64,000 bases of DNA from NCBI RefSeq assembly GCF_024055715.1, contig NZ_JAMXMV010000009.1, positions 248,001-312,000 on the forward strand, read 5' to 3'. The notes under the pieces were generated by a model. The model was given only the letters and a program-made list of their open reading frames with translations, ran no database searches and had not been told where the DNA came from. The position numbers were made by a program, and so were the translations under genes. Shown in pieces: positions 35,993 to 44,785 of this stretch (position 1 is its first letter; the number at the start of each line of letters is the position of its first letter). This stretch comes from Actinoallomurus soli (GTDB lineage: Bacteria > Actinomycetota > Actinomycetes > Streptosporangiales > Streptosporangiaceae).

Positions 35993-37821
35993 CGGGCTTC
36001 GTCAGCCTCGACGGACCGCGCGACCGGGACCGGCTCGCCGCGCTCGGCGCGCGGATGACCGCGGCGCTGCGGCACCGCGGCCCGGACGGCGACGGCGTCC
36101 ACGTCTCGGCCGACGGCCGGGTCGTGCTCGGCGCCACCCGGCTGGCCGTACGGGACCTCAGCGACGCCGGCGACCAGCCCATGCACAGCCCCGACGGTCA
36201 GGTCACGCTCGTCTACAACGGAGAGCTCTACCGCGACCGGAACCCCGCGGGTACTCCGCCATGGCCGCTGCGCGGCGGCTGCGACACCGAGGAGTTCCTG
36301 CGGATCGTCTACGAGCGGTCCGAGGCCGCGCTCCCCGGCCTCGACGGCATGTTCGCGGCGGCGTGGCACGACCGGCGCACCGACCGGCTGGTGCTGGCCC
36401 GTGACCACTTCGGCGTGAAACCGCTGGTGTGGGCGCGGGTCGACGGCGGGCTCCTGTTCGCCTCGGAGATCGGCGCGCTGCTGGCCTCCGGCCTGCTGGA
36501 CGCCCGGGTCGAGCCGCTCACGTTCCTGCACCGCGCGTACGTCCGGATGGACGCGGTGGACGACGGAACCTGGATCGCCGGCGTCCACTCGCTGGAGCCC
36601 GCGCACACCCTCGTGGTCGACCTGCGCGACGGCTCGGTGCGGCGGCGGCGGTACTGGGCGCCCGTGGCGGCGGAGGAGCCGATCGCGCCGGAGGTCCTGC
36701 GGGCGGCGTTCCACGAGGCGGTGGCGATGCGCCGGCCGTCGGACGTCCCGATGGCGGCCGTGGTCAGCGGCGGCGTCGACTCCTCGGCGGTCTTCGGAGC
36801 CCTGCGCCGCCTCGACTGCGACGTCGCGCCGTACGTCGTCCGCTACGAGGGCGCCGACGAGGGCCAGAACGAGGACGTGCCCTACGCGGTGGAGGTGGCG
36901 CGCCTCGGCGGCCGCGAACCCGTCCTGTGCGACATCCGGGTCGATGACGTCGCCGCGCTCGCCACGCGGCTCGCGCCGCACCTGCAGCGCCCGTTCCTGC
37001 ACGGCGCCGAGCTCGCGCTGTTCCGCACGTACGAGCGCATCGCCGCGGACCGGCGGACCGTGGTGTTCTCCGGGCACGGCTCCGACGAGCTGTGGGGATA
37101 CCAGGAGGGCCGCTACTTCCCGATCGCCGATCCGGCGCGCCCGCTCGACACGCACGGCGAGCACTACCTGCGAACCCGCCTCTACCGGGACGAGCGGCCC
37201 GGCTGGCACCGCATGCTCGACGCCCTGGCCGGGCAGCTCGGCGTGGCGGAACGGGACATCACCGACCTGGTGTGGGAGCGCACCCTCGCCCCGTACCGCG
37301 AGCTGGAGACGCTCGATCCGCACAAGCGCGGCCGTCACCACCTCATGCGCCGGTTCCTCGTCTACGTCAACGAGATGGTGGACGCGTGCTCGTCGGCGTT
37401 CTCCCTGGAGGACCGGCCGTCCTTCCAGGACGTCACGCTCGCGGAGATCGCCTTCGGCATGCCCGAGCACGTGAAGAACCGGGAGGGGCCGGGCACGGTC
37501 AAGCCCTTCCTCAAGCAGGCGGTGCGGCACCTGCTGCCGGACGGCGTCCTGAACCGGCCGAAGAAGGGGTTCCCGTCACCGGGCGACCCGGCCTTCCGCG
37601 ACCGGCTCGTCGCCCTGGTCCGCGACACCGGGCTGCCCTACGATCTGCGGCTGGACGGAGCCCTCTTCGACGAACTGGGCATCGGGGAGCTGATGTTCCT
37701 GTTCTCGGCCCGCGTCTGGCTCGACGGGCTCCGCGTGCGGCCGGCCGACCCGGCCCCGATTCGAGTCTCTTCCCATCGACAAGGAGGTCAAGGGCGTGTG
37801 GAAGCATCGGGCCCTCGCTGA
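35980..37821 (+). CDS. asnB: Asparagine synthase (glutamine-hydrolysing)-like amidotransferase
   Basis: 613 residues. Cys2 of MCGIAGF is the class II glutaminase nucleophile, followed by YNGELYR. The synthetase half has the PPi loop VVSGGVDSSAVFG and FSGHGSDELWGYQEG. Both halves appear intact, so it should transfer ammonia from glutamine to an adenylated carboxylate. The start overlaps the esterase gene by 13 bp. In pathways AsnB homologues make aspartate-like, malonamyl or peptide amides; its place directly in this operon implies amidation of the pathway product rather than general asparagine supply. Lasso-type cyclases are related but lack the working glutaminase. Confidence 0.9.
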   Translation: MCGIAGFVSLDGPRDRDRLAALGARMTAALRHRGPDGDGVHVSADGRVVLGATRLAVRDLSDAGDQPMHSPDGQVTLVYNGELYRDRNPAGTPPWPLRGGCDTEEFLRIVYERSEAALPGLDGMFAAAWHDRRTDRLVLARDHFGVKPLVWARVDGGLLFASEIGALLASGLLDARVEPLTFLHRAYVRMDAVDDGTWIAGVHSLEPAHTLVVDLRDGSVRRRRYWAPVAAEEPIAPEVLRAAFHEAVAMRRPSDVPMAAVVSGGVDSSAVFGALRRLDCDVAPYVVRYEGADEGQNEDVPYAVEVARLGGREPVLCDIRVDDVAALATRLAPHLQRPFLHGAELALFRTYERIAADRRTVVFSGHGSDELWGYQEGRYFPIADPARPLDTHGEHYLRTRLYRDERPGWHRMLDALAGQLGVAERDITDLVWERTLAPYRELETLDPHKRGRHHLMRRFLVYVNEMVDACSSAFSLEDRPSFQDVTLAEIAFGMPEHVKNREGPGTVKPFLKQAVRHLLPDGVLNRPKKGFPSPGDPAFRDRLVALVRDTGLPYDLRLDGALFDELGIGELMFLFSARVWLDGLRVRPADPAPIRVSSHRQGGQGRVEASGPR

Positions 37822-38848
37822 CGCCGCGGAACTCCCGGCACGGCCGTCGGCGGTGCCGCCGGAACAGGCACAGGAGTGGTGCAATTTCGTCGTGTGGACC
37901 CCCGAACGTCTGCCGGCCGGGTGCGAGCTGCTGACGGGCACCCTCCGTAAGGAGGCTCCGCCGGGCCGGCTCGAGGAGCACCTCTCGGGTCACACTCCGT
38001 GGAGCGACAACAACCCCGCCGCCTACCGGTTCGAGATCGCCGGGGACGGCCGGCGGCTGCGGGTCAAGGAGTTCCTGTACGACTGGGCCTTCCCCGCCCT
38101 CGACCACCCCTGCCTCTGGGAGAGCCGGACCCACGCGGCTCCGGTCGACGACCGCCACGTCGTGTGGTTCGGCACGGACTATCTGAAGAACGCCGCCGCG
38201 TCGGCCCGGCTCGACCGTACGACGGTGGAGCTCTCCGTGCTGTCGGGGACGTTCGCCGAGGAGGAGATCCTCGACCTCTACCGGGCGATGCGGCCGGCCG
38301 ACCCCGCGGTCGCCGCCGAGTTCGCCGCGACGCCGTTCGCCGCGCTGAGCTACTGGGCGCGCCGCGCGGACGCCGCCGCCGTCAACGTCCCGGTGGGGCT
38401 GTGGACCTTCCGCCGCCGGCGCTCGCACGAGAGCCGGTGGTCGACCGGCGCGGAGGCCGAACGCCTCGTCACGGAGCTGGGCCTGCCGCCCGCGCTGGGC
38501 GGGCTGGACCTGGACAGCGCGGCACGGTTCGTCGACGACCAGGGCCGCGAGGACGTCGAGGCCGTCTACTCGGGCCGCCCGGAGCGGGGCCGCGAGCTGC
38601 GGGTGATCGCCCAGAAGCGCGGCCGGGGCAGCCTGCGCGTCCCGTCCGAGCCTGAGGACCAGCCCGGTGAGCGGGACACCGTCCGCGTCGGCGGCGTCGA
38701 TGTCCAGCTCGGCTGGATCGACGAGCGGTACGGCCCCTTCCAGGCCGTGTACGCCCACGGCGACGTCGAGGCGACCCTCCTCAGCAGCACCGGGGTCGGC
38801 CTGGACCGCGCGTGGTTCCTCGACGCGCTCGCCGCGGCGATGCCCTGA
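37796..38848 (+). CDS. Uncharacterised protein of the small-peptide operon
   Basis: 350 residues, GTG start behind AAGGAGG, overlapping the asnB end by 26 bp. No signal peptide, membrane helix or cofactor motif was seen. Two regions of similar style occur: CELLTGTLRKE...YRFEIAGDGRRLRVKEFLYDW near 50-90 and LGWIDERYGPFQAVYAHGDVEATLL near 300-330, both beta-strand-rich. The close coupling to asnB suggests a partner or substrate-binding role, perhaps recognising a peptide. I do not recognise the family. Confidence 0.8.
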   Translation: MWKHRALADAAELPARPSAVPPEQAQEWCNFVVWTPERLPAGCELLTGTLRKEAPPGRLEEHLSGHTPWSDNNPAAYRFEIAGDGRRLRVKEFLYDWAFPALDHPCLWESRTHAAPVDDRHVVWFGTDYLKNAAASARLDRTTVELSVLSGTFAEEEILDLYRAMRPADPAVAAEFAATPFAALSYWARRADAAAVNVPVGLWTFRRRRSHESRWSTGAEAERLVTELGLPPALGGLDLDSAARFVDDQGREDVEAVYSGRPERGRELRVIAQKRGRGSLRVPSEPEDQPGERDTVRVGGVDVQLGWIDERYGPFQAVYAHGDVEATLLSSTGVGLDRAWFLDALAAAMP

Positions 38849-38898
38849 CGTCCCCGAGACGAGAAGTCCCGATCCGCTCTACCCGGAGGTGAGACAGG

Positions 38899-40347
38899 AT
38901 GACCCCGCGTCCCGGCCTGCTGGACCGGATCGGCGGTGTGGCCGTACGCGGCCGGATCGAGAAGGCGCGGGGACCGTCCCGGGTGCTGTACGACCCGTCG
39001 TACGGCACGCCGATCGCCGAGTTCGCCGAGGCGTCCGCCGATGAGGTCGCCGCGGCCGTCGCAGAGGCGGTGCGGGCGTTCCCGGCGTGGGCCGGATGCC
39101 ATCCGCGGGACCGGCAGGACGTCCTGCTCGCGCTCGCGGACCAGGTCGACCGGGCCACGGACGAGCTCACGGAGCTGGAGGCGCTGAACTCCGGCAAGCC
39201 GCTCGCCCAGGCCCGCGGCGAGATGACCTTCGCCGTCCGCACCCTGCGCTATTTCGCCGGCACGCCGATGCGGCCGACCGGCGAGCTCAATCCGTCGGCC
39301 GGGGGCACGCTCGCCTACACCGACCGCACCCCGCTCGGCGTCTGCGCGGCGATCGCGCCGTCGAACTACCCGCTGCTCCTGTCGGTCTGGAAGCTCGCCG
39401 CGGCGCTGGCGTACGGCAACACCGTCATCCTGAAACCGGCGGAGGAGACGCCGCTGTCGGCGCTGCGGTTCGCGGAGCTGGCGCACGACGCCGGCCTGCC
39501 GCCGGGCGTCCTGGCCGTCGTGACGGGCGGTCCGGAGACGGGCCGGCTGCTGTGCCGGCACCCCGACGTGGCGGCGGTCTCCTTCACCGGATCCACCGCC
39601 GCGGGCCGCGACGTCGCGGCCCTGTGCGCCGAGGGGATCAAGCCGGTCTCGCTGGAGCTCGGCGGGGTGAGCCCGTTCGTGGTGCTCGCCGACGCGGACC
39701 TGGACGCGGCCGCGGCGGCGCTGGTCGAGGGGTTCACCGGCAACACGGGCCAGATGTGCGTGGCCGCCGGGCGGCTCATCGTCGAGAGCCCGGTGCGCGA
39801 GGCGTTCGTCGAGCGGGTGGCCCGGGCCGCGGCCGCCAGGCGGATCGGCCCGGCCTTCGACCCCGGCACCGAGCTGGGGCCGCTGGTCAGCGCGGAGGCA
39901 CGGGACCACTGGGCGCGGCAGGTCGACCGGGCCCTGACGGCCGGCGCACGCGTCGTCGAACCGCGCGGCGCCGAACCGTCCGGCGGCGGCTACTACGTCG
40001 CTCCGGTCGTCCTGGACGGCGTGCGCCCGGACATGCCGATCGCCCGGGAGGAGGTCTTCGGGCCGGTGCTCCCGGTCATCGACGCCCCTTCGGCGGACGA
40101 GGCGCTCCGGCTCGCCGCCGACACGCGGTTCGGTCTCGCCGCGTCCCTGTGGACCCGCGACCTCCACCAGGCGCACCGCGCCGCCGGAGCCCTCCGTGCC
40201 GGGATGGTGTGGATCAACACCTACGGTGACACCGAGGAGCACATCAGCGTGGGCGGCATCGGCCTGTCCGGCTACGGCAGAGAGCTCGGCGAGCACGCGC
40301 GGGAGCAGTACACCGCCACCCGGGCCGTCTTCCTGGCGCACGGTTAG
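38899..40347 (+). CDS. Aldehyde dehydrogenase (NAD(P)-dependent)
   Basis: 482 residues behind CGGAGGTGA. Catalytic Cys in NTGQMCVAAGR, general-base Glu in SLELGGVSPF, NAD-binding FTGSTAAGR and IAPSNYPLLL. The C-terminus HISVGGIGLSGYGRELG is typical of betaine/aminobutyraldehyde-type members. It probably oxidises an aldehyde intermediate of this pathway. The usual fold length is retained. Confidence 0.93.
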   Translation: MTPRPGLLDRIGGVAVRGRIEKARGPSRVLYDPSYGTPIAEFAEASADEVAAAVAEAVRAFPAWAGCHPRDRQDVLLALADQVDRATDELTELEALNSGKPLAQARGEMTFAVRTLRYFAGTPMRPTGELNPSAGGTLAYTDRTPLGVCAAIAPSNYPLLLSVWKLAAALAYGNTVILKPAEETPLSALRFAELAHDAGLPPGVLAVVTGGPETGRLLCRHPDVAAVSFTGSTAAGRDVAALCAEGIKPVSLELGGVSPFVVLADADLDAAAAALVEGFTGNTGQMCVAAGRLIVESPVREAFVERVARAAAARRIGPAFDPGTELGPLVSAEARDHWARQVDRALTAGARVVEPRGAEPSGGGYYVAPVVLDGVRPDMPIAREEVFGPVLPVIDAPSADEALRLAADTRFGLAASLWTRDLHQAHRAAGALRAGMVWINTYGDTEEHISVGGIGLSGYGRELGEHAREQYTATRAVFLAHG

Positions 40348-40355
40348 GCGGCGGC

Positions 40356-41381
40356 GTGCACGTCATCGACCTGCGCAGTGACACGAGGACGAGGCCGGAC
40401 TCCCGGATGCGCGCCGCGATGGCGCGGGCGGAGGTCGGCGACGACAGCTTCGGCGACGATCCGACCGTCGCGGAGCTGGAGGAACGGGTCGCCGACCTGC
40501 TCGGCGCCAAGGCGGCGCTGTTCACCGCCGGAGGGACCATGAGCAACCTGCTCGCGGTCCTCACCGGTGCCGGCGCCGGCGGAGGGTCGGTCGTGGCCGG
40601 GGCGCAGTCGCACCTGCTCCACCACGAGAACGACGGCGCGCGCGTGCTCGCCCGCGCGCGGATCCACACCGTGCCGGACCCGCACGGCGAGCTCGACGAG
40701 GACGCCGTGACCGCCGCGCTGGCCGAGGGGGCCCGCCCGTCCCTCCTCTGGCTCGAGAACACCAGCAACCGGTACGGCGGCAACGCCCTCGACGAGGCGT
40801 CCCTGCGCCGGCAGGCCGCTCCGGCCCGGAGCGCCGGAGCCGCGGTGCACCTCGACGGCGCCCGCCTGGCCAACGCCGCCGTCGCCCTCGGCCGCAGCCC
40901 CGCGGAGCTGGCCGCCGTCGCCGACACCGTGTCGTTCTCGCTGTGCAAGGGGCTCGGCGCGCCGGCCGGATCCCTGCTGTGCGGTCCGGCCGAGCTGATC
41001 CAGGAGGCGCGTTACTTCCGCCGGATGATCGGCGGAACGCTCCATCAGGCCGGGGTGCTGGCGGCCGCCGGCCTGGTCGCGCTGGACCGTCTCCCCGACC
41101 TGGCCGAGGACCACCGCCGGGCCGCCGCGCTACGCGCGGCGCTGGCCGGCGTCGCGGGCGTCGAGCCGTCCGCCATCCCCCGGCCGACGAACATGGCGTT
41201 GTTCCGGGTCCCCGGCGTCCCCGCCGAGAAGGCGCTCGAACGGCTGGCCGGCGCCGGGGTCCTGGGGCTGCCGATCACCGCCGACCTCGTACGGCTGGTG
41301 GTGCACCGCGAGCACTCCGACACCGACATCGAGCGGGCCGCCGAGCGGATCGCCGCGGTCTTTCCCGGAGGGAAGATATGA
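40356..41381 (+). CDS. Threonine aldolase-like PLP enzyme
   Basis: 341 residues, GTG start. It has the family opening IDLRSDTRTRPDSRMRAAM, GGTMSNLLA, HLDGARLANAAVAL and the PLP lysine in FSLCKGLGAPAGS. These enzymes cleave or form beta-hydroxy-alpha-amino acids from glycine and an aldehyde; with the adjacent aldehyde dehydrogenase and dioxygenase it may build or break down a beta-hydroxy amino acid. The stop overlaps the next ATG. Confidence 0.93.
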   Translation: MHVIDLRSDTRTRPDSRMRAAMARAEVGDDSFGDDPTVAELEERVADLLGAKAALFTAGGTMSNLLAVLTGAGAGGGSVVAGAQSHLLHHENDGARVLARARIHTVPDPHGELDEDAVTAALAEGARPSLLWLENTSNRYGGNALDEASLRRQAAPARSAGAAVHLDGARLANAAVALGRSPAELAAVADTVSFSLCKGLGAPAGSLLCGPAELIQEARYFRRMIGGTLHQAGVLAAAGLVALDRLPDLAEDHRRAAALRAALAGVAGVEPSAIPRPTNMALFRVPGVPAEKALERLAGAGVLGLPITADLVRLVVHREHSDTDIERAAERIAAVFPGGKI

Positions 41382-42136
41382 ACCCGATCGACGAACTGCG
41401 GACCGAAGGCTACGTCGTCCTGAACGGGCTGGCGGACGCGGCCGGCCTCGGCCGGCTGCGGGCCGTCGTCGCCGGCCTGGAGGCGGCGGCCGCCGAGATG
41501 ACGCGATCCACCGACGACTTCGTGCTGGAGGCCGAGGGGGTCGGCGGCTGGGTGGCGTGGCAGCAGGGGACCGCCGCGGTGCCCGGCACCCTGCGGTCGG
41601 TCAGCCGGGTCCACGTCCACCGGCCCGAGCTCGTCCGGATCGCCGCGGACCTGGGCCTGCCGGGCAAGCACGTGGAACCCGCGGTGGGAACGCCGGTGGA
41701 GCTCATCAACACCTTCCTCTGGGCGAAACCGGCGCGGGTGGGCTCGGAGAAGCCGTGGCACCAGGACATGGCCTTCGCCCCCGACGGGTTCACCGACCGG
41801 CACGGCAACGTCGTCACCGTGTGGGTGGCGATCGATCCCGCGACACGGGAGAACGGCTGCCTGGAGTTCTACCCCGGCTCGCACCGCGGCGGGCTCCTCC
41901 CCCACGTCGGCGACGAGGAGCGCACCGGCGACGGGCCGCGCCTGGAACGCCCGGTCGAGCCGCACATCGACGCGGCCGCGCTACCGGCGGACTCCACGCC
42001 CGTACGGGTGCCGCTGGCCCCGGGCTCGGCGGTGATGTTCGACGGCCGGATCGTGCACCGGTCGGCCCCCAACAGCGCGGGGACTCCCCGGCGGGCCATC
42101 AGCTTCGTCTACGCGCTCCCGCGCGACGGCAACTGA
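41378..42136 (+). CDS. Phytanoyl-CoA dioxygenase (PhyH) family Fe(II)/2-oxoglutarate oxygenase
   Basis: 252 residues from ATG 41378 (ATGA overlap, CGGAGGGAAG upstream). The iron triad is visible as H-x-D in WHQDMAF and the distal His in GRIVHRSAPN, with the oxoglutarate Arg close behind (RRAISF). It is the last gene of the operon and probably hydroxylates an amino acid or peptide intermediate. Confidence 0.92.
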   Translation: MNPIDELRTEGYVVLNGLADAAGLGRLRAVVAGLEAAAAEMTRSTDDFVLEAEGVGGWVAWQQGTAAVPGTLRSVSRVHVHRPELVRIAADLGLPGKHVEPAVGTPVELINTFLWAKPARVGSEKPWHQDMAFAPDGFTDRHGNVVTVWVAIDPATRENGCLEFYPGSHRGGLLPHVGDEERTGDGPRLERPVEPHIDAAALPADSTPVRVPLAPGSAVMFDGRIVHRSAPNSAGTPRRAISFVYALPRDGN

Positions 42137-42151
42137 ATCCCGCAGGACGGA

Positions 42152-42170
42152 GCCGGGCGCCGCTCCCGGC
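42152..42170. terminator. Short hairpin between convergent PhyH and MFS genes
   Basis: GCCGGG, seven bases, CCCGGC in the 36-bp gap. Modest stem, but well placed for both strands. Confidence 0.45.
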
Positions 42171-42172
42171 GG

Positions 42173-43489
42173 TCACTCCGGGGTGACGGCGGTGGCGTGC
42201 CCGTCGTAGGGGGCCGGGCCGTCCTGGAGCCCCCCGCTCCGGGCGCGGCCGCCGAGCCGTGCCGGCAGGACGCAGGCCGCGCCCAGGACGGCGAGCCCGA
42301 CCGTCGAGAGGCCGGAGAGCAGCAGGGTGCCCCCCGAGCCCAGGTCGGCCACCAGCCGCCCTCCCAGCGCCGCGCCGAGCGGGGTCGCCGAGACCAGGAT
42401 GGCGCTGCGGAACGCGCTCAGGCTCACCAGCTCGTCCGGGGGCGCCTCCCGCTGCATGAGGGTGACCGACAGCGGGCCGTACGGGGCGTAGATCAGCCCG
42501 CCCACGGCGAAGCCCGCGATCCCCGCGGCGAGGGTGCCGAACGCCGCCAGGGGGAGCATCGCCAGACCCCAGCCGGCGACGATGGCGAGCGTGGCCGGCC
42601 ACAGCGGCAGGCGGCGCAGCGCTCCGGTGATCACCGTGCCGGTCACCGCTCCGGCCCCGAACGCGCCCCAGATCCAGCCGAGCGTCGTCGGGTCCCCGCC
42701 CAGGTGGTCGGCGACGAACACCGGGACCGCCACCTCGACCGGCCCGTAGAGCAGGTAGAACAGGTAGCTGAGCGCCAGCAGGCCCACCAGCGCGGGACGG
42801 TGGGCGAAGGTCCGTACGGTCCGGCGCAGCGGGATCGGCGGCCGGCGGCCCACCGTGCCCCGCACGCGTACGCGTACGACCGTCAGGGTCATGAAGGCGT
42901 AGCTGAGCGCGTCGCACAGCAGCACGGCGCCGGGGCCGAGCACCGACGCCACGGCGCCCGCGAGGGGCGGGCCCGCGATGTAGGAGAACTGCTCCTCGCC
43001 GGCGATCATCGAGTTGCCCGCCAGGCGGCTCTCCGGCGGCAGGCACTCGGCGACGAAGGTCTGCCGCCCGGCGATGCCCCAGGCGTGCAGCAGTGAGGAC
43101 GACGCGAGCAGGATGATGTAGGTGGTGGCGTCCAGCAGCCCCGCCCACTGCAGCACCGGGATCAGCGTGAAGACGATCCCGCGCAGCACCGAGTCCAGGA
43201 GGATGAGGCTGCGGGCGTCGCGTGAGCTCAGCCAGCGTCCCAGCGCGATCGACCCGATCGCCCCCGGCAGCGAGTAGGCCGCGACGGCGAGCCCGGTCAC
43301 GGTGGCCCGGTCGGCGGGCGAGGCGAGCCGGATGGCCAGCCAGGCGACGCCCAGCAGGCTCATCCCGTCGCCGATGAAGGAGACCAGGAAGCCGGGCTGC
43401 ATCCGGCGGAAGTCCCGGTCGGCCAGGCAGCGGGCGTAGCCCTCGGGCACCAGCCGGCGAAGACGCCCGCTCCGCCCGCTCAACGTCAT
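42173..43489 (-). CDS. MFS transporter
   Basis: 438 residues with about twelve hydrophobic helices and the MFS loop motif GRWLSSRDARSL between helices 2 and 3 (~83-95). EntS/MFS_3-like. It follows the AraC/CMD-like/sulfotransferase genes on the same strand (138-bp gap) and may export the product of either neighbouring pathway. Confidence 0.9.
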   Translation of the reverse strand: MTLSGRSGRLRRLVPEGYARCLADRDFRRMQPGFLVSFIGDGMSLLGVAWLAIRLASPADRATVTGLAVAAYSLPGAIGSIALGRWLSSRDARSLILLDSVLRGIVFTLIPVLQWAGLLDATTYIILLASSSLLHAWGIAGRQTFVAECLPPESRLAGNSMIAGEEQFSYIAGPPLAGAVASVLGPGAVLLCDALSYAFMTLTVVRVRVRGTVGRRPPIPLRRTVRTFAHRPALVGLLALSYLFYLLYGPVEVAVPVFVADHLGGDPTTLGWIWGAFGAGAVTGTVITGALRRLPLWPATLAIVAGWGLAMLPLAAFGTLAAGIAGFAVGGLIYAPYGPLSVTLMQREAPPDELVSLSAFRSAILVSATPLGAALGGRLVADLGSGGTLLLSGLSTVGLAVLGAACVLPARLGGRARSGGLQDGPAPYDGHATAVTPE

Positions 43490-43627
43490 CGGCTGGTGGC
43501 CTCCGCCTCGCTCACCGCGCGCCGGAACCCGACCTCCGGGCTCCTGATCATCGGGAGCTTACCGGCTCGGAGTACGGCGGTCGGCAGGGCCGGTGAGGGC
43601 GGGCAGGGAGCCGACGAGCGTCTCGCC

Positions 43628-44296
43628 TCAGCGTCCGGCCGCCGCGGGGCCCGCCACGCCGAAACCCTGGCGAAGGAAGTTCTGCATGGAAGCGGAGTCG
43701 TTGGCATGCGGGAATTCCTCAGAGGGCACATCGACCCCCAGATAGGCGCACAGCGGTTCCCAGCCCTGCTTCACGTCGTACACCAGGAGGTTGTCCGCGC
43801 CGACATTGCGAATGACCTCCTGGTTGTGCCGGTGGAATACCTCGATCGCGTGCTCCTTGTCGGAGAACCGGCCGTCGAAGAGGCCGCTCCAGGTCATGGT
43901 GTCGGTCACGCGGTACGTCCGCGCCGGCCGGGAACCGGCCGGCGGAGGGTTCTCCTCGCTTTTCAGGGCGAATTGGTAGAGCGTGTCGTAGGTGCTCCGA
44001 TACCAGCGCTCGGCGTCGCGGACCGTGAGGATCATCTTGGCCTCGGGGAACGCCTCCATGAGCTGCCGGTAGTAGATGGCGCTGGGCCCGTCCACGGCGG
44101 AGGTGTAGCCGTCGAAGACGGCTTTCCAATCGGGCGGTTGCCCGTCGCAGACGATCTTTTCCCACTGCCCGAGACGCTCTTCGCTGCCCACGATGTCGAA
44201 CATGTGGTAACACGGCCCGTATCCGAGCCGTTCCAGCGCCACCTTCAGCGAGGTCGTACCCGTCCTGCCCAGCCCCGCGTTGATGAGCTTCAACAA
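43628..44296 (-). CDS. Sulfotransferase-family protein
   Basis: 222 residues. The N-terminal PAPS-binding loop is GLGRTGTTSLKVALE, and a KMILTVRDAERWYRS segment matches the 3'-phosphate-binding region, as in the sulfotransferase family fused to NAD-dependent or stand-alone (Sulfotransfer_4) members. It may sulfate a hydroxyl of the biosynthetic product. It follows the CMD-like gene by about 30 bp in an apparent operon with the AraC regulator. Confidence 0.88.
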   Translation of the reverse strand: MLKLINAGLGRTGTTSLKVALERLGYGPCYHMFDIVGSEERLGQWEKIVCDGQPPDWKAVFDGYTSAVDGPSAIYYRQLMEAFPEAKMILTVRDAERWYRSTYDTLYQFALKSEENPPPAGSRPARTYRVTDTMTWSGLFDGRFSDKEHAIEVFHRHNQEVIRNVGADNLLVYDVKQGWEPLCAYLGVDVPSEEFPHANDSASMQNFLRQGFGVAGPAAAGR

Positions 44297-44327
44297 GGCG
44301 ATGTCCCTTTCCTCGTCCCTTTCGTCC

Positions 44328-44762
44328 TCAGCTTAGATCGCCCGGTACCTCGCGAGTGGCGACGTTGATGCGATTCCAGAGATTGACCAGTCCGATCTGT
44401 ATGACCACCGCGCCGAGTTCCTGCTCGGTGTAGTGACGGGCGGCCTCCAGCCAGACCTCGTCCGGCACGGGGTCCTCCGCCCGGTCGCTGATGCGGGTGA
44501 GCACTTCGGACAGCGCCAGCGCGGCGCGCTCGGCGTCGCCGAAGCAGGACGCCTCCCGCCACTCCGCCGCCTTGAGCAGACGTTCGTCCGTCTCCCCTTC
44601 CGCGAGGCGGATGGGACGCCCGTTGATCTGGCTGACGCGCAGGCGGATGAGGTCGAGCGTTCGCTGCGGCAGGCCGACCTTGCCGATGACCTTGGTGAGT
44701 TCGAGAAGGGGGGGCAGGGCGTCGGGAACGACCAGCGACGGGTTGGTCATCCGTGGTGACAT
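44328..44762 (-). CDS. AhpD/carboxymuconolactone decarboxylase-like protein lacking the CxxC loop
   Basis: 144 residues from ATG 44762 (GGGAGGAAACCC upstream). It follows the AhpD-like pattern closely (LDLIRLRVSQING... then GETDERLLKAAEWREASCFGDAERAALAL...), but where active members have C-x-x-C-x-x-x-H the sequence reads INGRPIRLAEGE; about seven residues with both Cys and the His are missing. It should have no peroxidase activity and may be a binding or cyclase-like protein. Lies 23 bp after the AraC gene. Confidence 0.85.
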   Translation of the reverse strand: MSPRMTNPSLVVPDALPPLLELTKVIGKVGLPQRTLDLIRLRVSQINGRPIRLAEGETDERLLKAAEWREASCFGDAERAALALSEVLTRISDRAEDPVPDEVWLEAARHYTEQELGAVVIQIGLVNLWNRINVATREVPGDLS

Positions 44763-44785
44763 GGGTTTCCTCCCGGAAGACGTGT

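Noticed and set aside
35980-37821. AsnB homologue as a lasso-peptide cyclase
   Set aside because: It keeps a full glutaminase domain with Cys2, there is no lasso B1/B2 protein, and the 18-residue peptide lacks a leader plus a core with N-terminal Gly and Glu/Asp at 7-9.
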